Assembly: GCA_023231105.1 (NCBI GenBank) | Contig: JALNWB010000125.1 | Span: 1-11,790, forward strand | Length of the DNA stretch: 11,790 nt | Origin: Ignavibacteriaceae bacterium | GTDB lineage: Bacteria > Bacteroidota > Ignavibacteria > Ignavibacteriales > Ignavibacteriaceae | Direction of reading: 5' to 3' | Shown: in pieces, positions 1 through 5,586 of the stretch | How positions within the stretch are numbered: position 1 is the first letter of the stretch | How the letters are laid out: each line of letters begins with the position of its first letter | Program-made: the position numbers and the translations under genes | The notes under the pieces: model-generated | What the model saw: only the letters and a program-made list of their open reading frames with translations | What the model was told of the DNA's origin: nothing | The model's database searches: none

Positions 1-1
1 A

Positions 2-1033
2 GGCGGAATTATATGGGGAATTCTTGGCGATAAAAAAGGAAGACTGCAAATTCTTTTTGGTTCTATTCTGCTTTATTCAATTGCCAATATTTTAAATGGA
101 TTTGTTACAACGATCGATCAATATGCAGTGTGCAGACTGTTGGCTGGAATAGGGCTTGCCGGAGAACTTGGCGCAGGCATTACGCTTGTCGCAGAAATTC
201 TTCCAAAAGAAATACGCGGGTACGGCACAATGATGGTTGCAACGATAGGCGTATCAGGCGCGGTTGCGGCTTATGCTATTGCCGAAGATTTTATGTGGCG
301 TACTTCCTATTTTATCGGCGGAGGATTAGGAGTTGTACTTCTCATTTTGCGTATCAGCGTTTATGAATCGGGAATGTTTGAAGCGATGAAGAAGAAAAAT
401 ATTTCACGCGGAAATTTCCTTTCGCTTTTTATGAAGAAAGACTTATTTAGAAGATATTTGAAGTGTATTCTCATTGGTCTTCCGACCTGGTATGTAGTCG
501 GCGTGTTAATTACTTTCTCTCCGGAACTTGGCAAAGCGCTTAATCTTTCCGAACCTATTGCCGCCGGGAAAGCAATTATGTTTTGTTATATCGGACTAAT
601 TTTCGGCGATCTTTCCAGCGGAATCTTCAGCCAGTTTTTAAAAAGCAGAAAGAAGATCGTGCTTATTTATATTTTACTATCGGTAGTGATAATAGCATTT
701 TATTTTACTTTTCTGCAAGGCGGCTCGGCATTTCTGTTTTATTCCGTCGCTACTGCTCTCGGATTTTCCATTGGCTACTGGGCTGTGTTTGTAACTATTG
801 CCGCTGAACAATTCGGGACCAACATGCGCGCAACCGTTGCTACCACCGTCCCGAATTTTGTACGCGGAGCAACCGTGCCGATAACATTGCTTTTTAATTT
901 CGGTAAAGGTTATGTCGGAGTAATTCAATCGGCAATTTTGGTTGGAGTGTTTGTCTTTGCAATTTCCCTTTACGCAGTTTTTAAATTGAATGAAACGTTT
1001 GATAAGTCGTTGGATTTTGTGGAAGAGAATTAG
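2..1033 (+). CDS. MFS transporter, 5'-truncated by the window edge
   Basis: Inner-membrane secondary transporter of the major facilitator superfamily. The frame is open from base 2, and 343 residues are visible before the TAG stop. The visible start carries the MFS motif A of the loop between helices 2 and 3 (GILGDKKGR, about residues 6-14). The motif LPKEIRG, at about residues 68-74 in the loop after helix 4, recalls the sugar/metabolite transporter branch. About ten hydrophobic segments follow, split by a basic central loop (YESGMFEAMKKKN onward), so only the first one or two helices (roughly 50-80 residues) are missing. The segment AEQFGTNMRATVATT near helix 10 resembles metabolite:H+ symporters. 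The substrate cannot be told. The GTG at 128 is internal and not the start, because motif A lies upstream of it in the same frame. The family call is firm; the subfamily is a guess. Confidence 0.88.
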   Translation, partial: GGIIWGILGDKKGRLQILFGSILLYSIANILNGFVTTIDQYAVCRLLAGIGLAGELGAGITLVAEILPKEIRGYGTMMVATIGVSGAVAAYAIAEDFMWRTSYFIGGGLGVVLLILRISVYESGMFEAMKKKNISRGNFLSLFMKKDLFRRYLKCILIGLPTWYVVGVLITFSPELGKALNLSEPIAAGKAIMFCYIGLIFGDLSSGIFSQFLKSRKKIVLIYILLSVVIIAFYFTFLQGGSAFLFYSVATALGFSIGYWAVFVTIAAEQFGTNMRATVATTVPNFVRGATVPITLLFNFGKGYVGVIQSAILVGVFVFAISLYAVFKLNETFDKSLDFVEEN

Positions 1034-1076
1034 AAAGCAAATTGTCAGTCTTTCACAAACAAAAGAACCCCCTATC

Positions 1077-1135
1077 AACCTCTCCCTGTTTCCCTCTCCT
1101 TGGTAAGGAGAGGGACGAAGGGTGAGGTTTTTTTT
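1077..1135 (+). terminator. Nested hairpin with T run between convergent genes
   Basis: An inner stem of 10 bp (1091-1100 with 1106-1115, 5-nt loop) sits inside an outer stem of 11 positions with one mismatch (1077-1087 with 1119-1129), followed by eight Ts (1128-1135). It lies 43 bases after the MFS stop. The T run overlaps the stop codon of the minus-strand gene ending at 1134. It is a good intrinsic terminator for the plus strand. On the minus strand the same hairpin lacks a clear U tract. The CCTCTCC/GGAGAGG arms resemble palindromes dispersed in many bacterial genomes. Confidence 0.75.
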
Positions 1136-2174
1136 ATTTGAGCAACAACATTTTTTTAGTTTGAATAAAATTTCCTGCTCTTAATTCGTAAAAATATGTT
1201 CCGCTCGAAAGATTGGATGCATCAAAATTTACCGAATAGGTTCCGGCTTGTAGTTCATTATTAACAAGCGTTGCTACTTCTTTACCGAGCACATCGTAAA
1301 CTTTTAATGTTACGAAACTGCTTGCTGCCAACTGCCAACTAATTGTTGTGCTCGGATTAAATGGATTTGGATAATTCCGACTAAGCGAAAATTTGGTAGG
1401 GACAGTCCGGTCATTTTGTCTCTCATTAATCCTTGTCGCAGTATTATTGGATTTGCTTCCAAAAACAAAATAGAGATTTAATGCGCCTGTGTAAGACAAT
1501 CGCAATAGTGGCACCTGTCCACCCTGTTTATACCACATATAGCTTGTAGTTGTATTTACCGTATTTACGACATAGCTTGTATCTCTCTCGATTTTTTTAA
1601 TTCTAAAAACATTGGAGTACGATTTACCGTTAGGCATTTGTAAAGTTCCAAAACCATCATATAAAGTTGTGGTTTTTCTTTCGCCCACTAGAATTGCACC
1701 GGTGTAGATGTTTGCTTTTATTACAGAGGAATTGTTAAATGTAATTGGGAATGCAATACTTGCAATCGGACCTAAAGTCCAACCACTTGAAGCGCCTCCT
1801 AATCTATGTATATACAATGTGTCATTACTATAGCTAAAAAGATTTACGTCTCCCGCAGTACCATCATATATGTATTCTTCAATTGTTGCATTGGTAAAAG
1901 GCGCGCTAACGTAATGCTGTTTGATTCGGAATGAGTCAATTTGAATAAAATTTGGATACATACTAAAAGGCAAAGAAGAAAAATCCCACGTATAACCATT
2001 GCCCGTTTCAGTGTCAAGATTATTTGTAATACCATAATAGACCAGGTACGAGAGTGTATCATGATCTCCAACATTTGGCATATCCGCGCTTGTAAAATTG
2101 GGCTGCGAATAACTTGTTGAAATTGCAAAAGCGCAAATCACGGATAAAATTATTTTTTCCATTAAACGTTTCAT
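1134..2174 (-). CDS. Secreted protein with T9SS type A sorting domain, 346 aa
   Basis: Predicted exported protein. Residues 1-23 form a signal peptide (basic MKRLMEK, hydrophobic core, cleavage likely after SYS). Residues about 262-346 are a type A T9SS C-terminal sorting domain: NYPNPFNPSTTISW, LKVYDVLGKEVATL, QAGTYSVNF, SSGTYFYELRAG and a basic-hydrophobic end, KKMLLLK. In this family the domain directs passage through the outer membrane by the T9SS and is then removed or anchored. The middle (24-261) is Asn/Thr/Tyr-rich and beta-like, with TWDFSSL near residue 62, a phrase common in Bacteroidota exported proteins. I recognise no catalytic motif there. The ATG at 2174 is preceded by a purine-rich AAGAGA. 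A second ATG lies four codons in, but it would shorten the basic n-region. The leader and tail DNA are shared with the gene at 2478-4652. Confidence 0.85.
   Translation of the reverse strand: MKRLMEKIILSVICAFAISTSYSQPNFTSADMPNVGDHDTLSYLVYYGITNNLDTETGNGYTWDFSSLPFSMYPNFIQIDSFRIKQHYVSAPFTNATIEEYIYDGTAGDVNLFSYSNDTLYIHRLGGASSGWTLGPIASIAFPITFNNSSVIKANIYTGAILVGERKTTTLYDGFGTLQMPNGKSYSNVFRIKKIERDTSYVVNTVNTTTSYMWYKQGGQVPLLRLSYTGALNLYFVFGSKSNNTATRINERQNDRTVPTKFSLSRNYPNPFNPSTTISWQLAASSFVTLKVYDVLGKEVATLVNNELQAGTYSVNFDASNLSSGTYFYELRAGNFIQTKKMLLLK
1199..1314 (-). repeat. Sorting-domain coding segment, copy 1
   Basis: This 116-bp stretch, which encodes part of the T9SS sorting domain, aligns without gaps to 2543-2658 in the other exported-protein gene, with 109 of 116 identical by hand count. 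It includes one uninterrupted match of about 42 bases. Identity extends through synonymous positions, which points to recent duplication or gene conversion and not just to protein-level constraint. Confidence 0.85.
1318..1340. repeat. Heptanucleotide repeat (CTGCCAA) inside coding sequence
   Basis: The units CTGCTTG, CTGCCAA and CTGCCAA follow each other at exact 7-nt steps, then a partial CT. They encode the SWQLAASS part of the sorting domain on the minus strand. The equivalent position of the second exported-protein gene (2662-2685) also carries CTGCCAA heptads. Confidence 0.7.
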
Positions 2175-2223
2175 ACGTTTTTCTCTTAAAGTTTGTGATT
2201 GAATTAAGTTATTTAATTAGCAT

Positions 2224-2243
2224 CATTTCCCATTCGGGGAATG
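2224..2243 (-). other. Small hairpin in the leader of the 346-aa gene
   Basis: CATTTCCC (2224-2231) and GGGGAATG (2236-2243) pair at seven of eight positions around a 4-nt loop, 50-69 bases upstream of the ATG. It could be an mRNA leader stem. It is not present in the other gene's leader, so its role is unclear. Confidence 0.4.
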
Positions 2244-2263
2244 AAATTGTTTTTTGGTAGATT

Positions 2264-2407
2264 AAATAACCCGGCTAGCGATGCCTTATGTACTTATCAG
2301 ACACACCTACATCAAAACAGTAATTTTACTTCCGAAATAAAATTAGAGGAAAAGGAAGAAAATGGAAATAAGACAAATGCCGTATTTCTTAAAGAATGGT
2401 TTTTAAA
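2264..2407 (-). repeat. Leader repeat, copy 1
   Basis: This ~144-bp segment is repeated upstream of the neighbouring exported-protein gene (4721-4867). The ends are best conserved: AAATAACCCGGCTAG...TGCCTTAT at 2264-2289 matches 24 of 26, and 2361-2387 matches 26 of 27. The middle is diverged but still alignable with a few gaps. Both copies lie in the same orientation to their downstream gene. It may be a shared promoter/operator region, a 5' untranslated RNA element, or the remnant of a gene-plus-leader duplication. Confidence 0.8.
2368..2385 (+). promoter_or_regulatory. 18-bp palindrome, candidate response-regulator operator, site 1
   Basis: ATAAGACAAATGCCGTAT is an imperfect dyad, ATAnGnCA-AA-TGnCnTAT. 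Six of eight base pairs of the half-sites are symmetric. Read as heptamers it is TAAGACA-AA-TGCCGTA, a 7-2-7 layout as known for NarL-family sites. It is identical to site 2 and lies 193 bp upstream of the 2174 start codon. Confidence 0.5.
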
Positions 2408-2440
2408 CGGATGAATAGCTAAGTAATCATGTTTAAAGTA

Positions 2441-2464
2441 GAGCCGGAGTCTTATCTCCGGCTC
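2441..2464 (-). terminator. Hairpin after the Asp-box protein gene
   Basis: GAGCCGGAG (2441-2449) and CTCCGGCTC (2456-2464) form a perfect 9-bp stem with a 6-nt loop, 13 bases beyond the stop codon of the minus-strand gene at 2478. The sequence after the stem on the minus strand (TACTTTAAAC) is only weakly T-rich, so termination may be partial. Confidence 0.6.
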
Positions 2465-2477
2465 ATAAAACATTTTT

Positions 2478-4652
2478 CTATCTTAGTAAAATCATCTTTT
2501 TAGTTTGAGCATAATTTCCGGCTCTCAATGCGTAGAAATATATTCCGCTTGAAAGATTGGAAGCGTTAAAATTTACCGAATAGGTTCCGGCTTGTAGTTC
2601 ATTATTAACGAGCGTTGCCACTTCTTTACCGAGCACATCGTAAACTTTTAAAGTTACGTTACTGCCAACTGCCAATTGCCAACTGATAACCGTGCTTGGG
2701 TTGAACGGATTGGGATAATTTTGCGAAAGCTCAAATGCTTCTGGAACAACATTAGAAATTTCTTTCACATCGGTAATTCCAAAATCGGTTAATTGTCTTC
2801 TCCATAAACCGGAAGATCCTCCAGCCAATAAATAATCATCACCAACAAAAACGCGGGGCGTGTTGGGGTAATTCATCCAAATGCCTTCATTAATTGCTTT
2901 CCAGTTTATTCCATTATCAGTTGATTTGAATATTCCGGCAGATCCCGTTCCGGCAAACATTACGGAATCTTTTATTACTATAGAAGACACCGTCGCATTC
3001 GGATCAGTGCTGAATGTGTTTGTAATATTCGTCCAGTTTACTCCATCGGTGGAACGGTAAAACTTGTAGGGAGAAATGTAAGCGTCATAATTGTACAGAA
3101 CATTATTGCAAACTCTTAATCCATCGTAGTAAACATTGGCTGCAAGATTAGTTTGCTGAACAGTCCAATTTGCACCACCATCTTCCGAAACATATAACTT
3201 GGTTTGCGCACCAAGAAATAATTTTCCGTTCAGTTCAACAATGTTGCTACCGCAAACACCGTTCGGAATTCCATTTGCTGATTTTACCCAGCTTGCGCTG
3301 TTATCGGTAGAAGCATAAACCATCGGATTCATTGGACCACTTACGTAATTAATACCGGTGAACAATTTTGTTCCGGCTTTAACTAAATAATTTATTAACG
3401 GATTAGCCACAGGCAAGCCGCTTGGGATCCAGGTTTTGCCCTCGTCGGTACTTTTTTGAATTCCTTTTCCAACTGTTCCGCTTGAGTTTGTACCGTAGCA
3501 AAAAAGATCTCCGCTGCTTTCAACTATTCCGTTGATCATTTCAATAGGCGGTTTTGTACCGGACGTCCAGTTTTTCCCTTTGTCTGTGGATTTTACAAAA
3601 TTAGAAAGCGATGATTTACCAATACCGACCGCGTACAGATTTCCGCTTAAAGAAGTAATTCCAGTTACTGACGATAGTGTTGCTTCTTGACTAATTATTC
3701 TCCACATATCACCAAGATTGTTTGAAAAATAGACTCCTCCAAAGTGCCCGTAAACATTATCTAAAATGGCTCCCGCGTAAACTTTTTTCCCATCAAAAGC
3801 AAAGCTGATAAATTGCGGTAACGGCGCGGTAAAAGATAATTTTTCCCAATTTGCTCCTTCGTCAGTTGAACGAAATACACCTTTATCGCTTGAAACGAAC
3901 AGAGTGTTTCCATTTGAAGCAAGGGTAATCAATAAACTTGAAGAGAAAGGTGCGTTATTCACCGGCTGCCAAACTGAACTTTGAGCCGCGAGTTTGTAAA
4001 TTTTTCCATAACCGCCGCCGGCTAAACAAAAGGTGGTTGATCCGATTGTGCATAACGAAAGGATCGGTTTATAGTTAGCTGATTCCCACACAATTCCGCT
4101 ATCTAATTTCGTCCAGGTAAGTCCGCCGTTTGTTGAGGAGCCAATTCCTTTTTCAGCATAACCCATAAAAATAGTTTTGTTATTTGTTATCATTGAACGC
4201 ATTAACAGTGTCATACTTTCGAGATAAACTTTCCAATCAACACCTCTGTTGGTTGACTTGTATGTAGCTCCTCGTCCTACAAAATATACCGTATCTGCAT
4301 CTGCATAAAATTGATAGTATTCATATTGATTGATTTTACTTGCCCCGCTGTTCCATGTTAAACCGTTGTTGTCGGAATAATAAATTTTTCCGGTACTATA
4401 CATCAAAACCCTCGAACCGATATTCCCAACAACCGTTCCGGTTTGAGCTACTGAACTATTGAGTGAACGCCAGGTGCTGCCGGAATCCGATGTTGTATTT
4501 ATAAAATTTTCTGAAGAGCATGTGTAAAGATTTCCTCCGTCAAAAGCCAGTGAAGTAACGCTTCCCACAGGACCGTTGGTTTGAATCCATTGAGCATTTG
4601 TTATTGTAAGAAACAATAAACTTACCGCCATTATGAAAATAGATTTTCTCAT
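2478..4652 (-). CDS. Secreted Asp-box (BNR/sortilin-like) propeller protein with T9SS sorting domain, 724 aa
   Basis: Predicted exported beta-propeller protein. Residues 1-20 are a signal peptide (MRKSIF, hydrophobic core, cleavage after TNA before QW). Twelve Asp-box motifs of the S-x-D-x-G-x-x-W type are visible, near residues 54, 93, 133, 173, 262, 310, 355, 401, 448, 489, 534 and 577 (for example STDEGANW, STDNGINW). This is the pattern of BNR/sortilin VPS10-like and Ycf48-like propellers, and it suggests one large or two smaller propellers. No sialidase active-site arginine cluster is evident, so I do not call an enzyme; binding or adhesion is more likely. Residues about 640-724 are a type A T9SS sorting domain. 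The ATG at 4652 follows GGAG (4658-4661) at 5 nt, which supports the start. The gene lies 229 bp downstream of the response regulator on the same strand, with no clear terminator between them. Confidence 0.88.
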   Translation of the reverse strand: MRKSIFIMAVSLLFLTITNAQWIQTNGPVGSVTSLAFDGGNLYTCSSENFINTTSDSGSTWRSLNSSVAQTGTVVGNIGSRVLMYSTGKIYYSDNNGLTWNSGASKINQYEYYQFYADADTVYFVGRGATYKSTNRGVDWKVYLESMTLLMRSMITNNKTIFMGYAEKGIGSSTNGGLTWTKLDSGIVWESANYKPILSLCTIGSTTFCLAGGGYGKIYKLAAQSSVWQPVNNAPFSSSLLITLASNGNTLFVSSDKGVFRSTDEGANWEKLSFTAPLPQFISFAFDGKKVYAGAILDNVYGHFGGVYFSNNLGDMWRIISQEATLSSVTGITSLSGNLYAVGIGKSSLSNFVKSTDKGKNWTSGTKPPIEMINGIVESSGDLFCYGTNSSGTVGKGIQKSTDEGKTWIPSGLPVANPLINYLVKAGTKLFTGINYVSGPMNPMVYASTDNSASWVKSANGIPNGVCGSNIVELNGKLFLGAQTKLYVSEDGGANWTVQQTNLAANVYYDGLRVCNNVLYNYDAYISPYKFYRSTDGVNWTNITNTFSTDPNATVSSIVIKDSVMFAGTGSAGIFKSTDNGINWKAINEGIWMNYPNTPRVFVGDDYLLAGGSSGLWRRQLTDFGITDVKEISNVVPEAFELSQNYPNPFNPSTVISWQLAVGSNVTLKVYDVLGKEVATLVNNELQAGTYSVNFNASNLSSGIYFYALRAGNYAQTKKMILLR
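2543..2658 (-). repeat. Sorting-domain coding segment, copy 2
   Basis: Partner of 1199-1314, ungapped, 109 of 116 identical by hand count. The rest of the two genes (upstream of the sorting domain) shows no such similarity, so the shared unit is the tail. Confidence 0.85.
2662..2685. repeat. Heptanucleotide repeat (CTGCCAA) inside coding sequence
   Basis: CTGCCAA, CTGCCAA and TTGCCAA, then a partial CTG, run at exact 7-nt steps. On the minus strand they encode SWQLAVGS in the sorting domain. Because 7 is not a multiple of 3, each unit is read in a different frame, and unit gain or loss would shift the frame unless three units change together. Confidence 0.75.
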
Positions 4653-4720
4653 TTATTCTCCATTTGATTTTTATTTGCGAACTTTTTTTGTTGAAAAAAC
4701 TGTTTATTGTTTGAGAGGTG

Positions 4721-4867
4721 AAATAACCCGGCTAGTGGTGCCTTATACGATTACCGACATGCCAAATACATTAAGACAGAAATTTTATTGCCGATATAAA
4801 AATATTGGAAACCAAAGTGAATGGGAATAAGACAAATGCCGTATTTTGAAAAGGAAGGTTATTTAAA
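4721..4867 (-). repeat. Leader repeat, copy 2
   Basis: Second copy of the ~145-bp leader segment (see 2264-2407), here ending 14 bases before the response-regulator stop codon. Like copy 1, it has the conserved AAATAACCCGGCTAG block nearest the downstream gene and the palindrome-bearing block farthest from it. It lies in the 229-bp gap (4653-4881), which is otherwise AT-rich without a recognisable gene. Confidence 0.8.
4827..4844 (+). promoter_or_regulatory. 18-bp palindrome, candidate response-regulator operator, site 2
   Basis: The same 18 bases as site 1 (ATAAGACAAATGCCGTAT), 174 bp upstream of the 4652 start codon and 37 bp past the response-regulator stop. Perfect conservation of these 18 bases inside a repeat whose middle has diverged suggests selection on the site. 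Confidence 0.5.
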
Positions 4868-4881
4868 AATTAGAAATGTGC

Positions 4882-5535
4882 TTAAATGATTTTATGCTGA
4901 ATCGCTTTTTTTACCGCTGTCATTTTGTTGTGAACTTGCAGTTTCCGGTAAATATTTTCGATATGCTTTCTTACGGTAAATGGAGATATAAAAAGAACCT
5001 CGGAAATTTCCAGATAATCTAACCCAAGACTGAGTTTGTTTAAAACTTCTATTTCTCTTTTAGTTAAATCGTATTCTTCATTGTTCTCGTCTTGAATTAA
5101 TTTGTTGGGATTTCTCAACAACCTCAAAGATTTTGCAGCAATAGCCGGAGACATCGGCGCGCCTCCGTCCATAATCTCTTTAATTCCATTGCAAATTTTA
5201 TCCGGTGTTTCGTCTTTCAACAAATACCCCATTGCCCCTGCTTGAATTGAACGAAATATTTTATCTTCGTCATCAAAAACTGTTAACATAATTATTTTAA
5301 TCTGAGGGAATAACCGTGAGACGTGTTGTGTCGCTTCAATGCCGTCCATTATCGGCATTTCAATATCCATTAGAATTGTATCAACGGAAGGATCGGCATT
5401 CAATTTCTTCAAAAGGTCTTCCCCGTTAACCGCCCGATATTTGTATTCAATATCCTTCGGAAACAAATCCAACTTTTCGCGGATTGAATCAGCTAATAAG
5501 TTATTATCTTCGGCAGCTGCAACTTTTATTTTCAT
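4882..5535 (-). CDS. NarL/LuxR-family response regulator, 217 aa
   Basis: Cytoplasmic transcription factor of a two-component system. The receiver domain spans residues 1-120, with acidic pocket E9/D10, phospho-acceptor D57 in LMDIEMP, switch T85 in IMLTVFDD, and K107 in GYLLKD. An LuxR-type helix-turn-helix (GerE) spans about residues 152-217: LTKREIEVL, ISEVLFISPFTVRKHIENIYRKL. All conserved receiver residues are present, so it should be phosphorylated, most likely by the kinase encoded 47 bp upstream (5583-7340). The short gap suggests co-transcription. No Shine-Dalgarno site precedes the ATG at 5535, as for several genes here. A candidate operator (5569-5586) sits 33 bp upstream and would allow autoregulation. 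Targets are inferred, not shown. Confidence 0.93.
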   Translation of the reverse strand: MKIKVAAAEDNNLLADSIREKLDLFPKDIEYKYRAVNGEDLLKKLNADPSVDTILMDIEMPIMDGIEATQHVSRLFPQIKIIMLTVFDDEDKIFRSIQAGAMGYLLKDETPDKICNGIKEIMDGGAPMSPAIAAKSLRLLRNPNKLIQDENNEEYDLTKREIEVLNKLSLGLDYLEISEVLFISPFTVRKHIENIYRKLQVHNKMTAVKKAIQHKII

Positions 5536-5568
5536 GTGGAAATTTATCTTATGTCACATCATTAAAAA

Positions 5569-5586
5569 ATACGGCAAATGACTTAT
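5569..5586 (+). promoter_or_regulatory. 18-bp palindrome, candidate response-regulator operator, site 3
   Basis: ATACGGCAAATGACTTAT has the same ATAnGnCA-AA-TGnCnTAT symmetry as sites 1 and 2, with the strong half (TACGGCA) on the opposite side. The 10-mer TGCCGTATTT is shared exactly with sites 1 and 2 when read on the minus strand. It overlaps the last four bases of the kinase gene and lies 33 bp before the response-regulator ATG, where a bound dimer could control an internal promoter. Confidence 0.45.

Larger units (their letters stand above)
2175..2477. other. 303-bp intergenic region between the two exported-protein genes
   Basis: No protein-coding frame is supportable here. Read in the minus direction, the region holds the terminator hairpin of the upstream gene (2441-2464), the 144-bp leader repeat copy 1 (2264-2407) with the 18-bp palindrome (2368-2385), and a small hairpin nearer the start codon (2224-2243). 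The promoter for the 2174 gene should be in this stretch, but I could not pick a convincing -10/-35 or a Bacteroidota-type TTTG/TAnnTTTG pair. Confidence 0.8.

Noticed and set aside
128..130. GTG at 128 as the start of the transporter.
   Set aside because: The same frame is open to base 2 and carries MFS motif A upstream of this codon, so the gene is truncated by the window.
677..1078. 133-codon open frame on the minus strand.
   Set aside because: Antisense to the MFS transporter and running into the terminator; no recognisable protein features.
2264..2290. The AGCCGGGTTA in the leader repeats (minus strand) recalls the 3' end of the GEMM-I cyclic di-GMP riboswitch.
   Set aside because: The rest of the class is missing: no GGCAAACC block, no GACGCAAAGCC, no tetraloop/receptor, and the flanks do not form the GGUA...UACC stem.
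4633..4830. Open frame of 65 codons on the plus strand over the second leader repeat.
   Set aside because: It starts inside the antisense of the propeller gene, has no ribosome binding site, and its composition follows the leader repeat; no counterpart is kept in copy 1.
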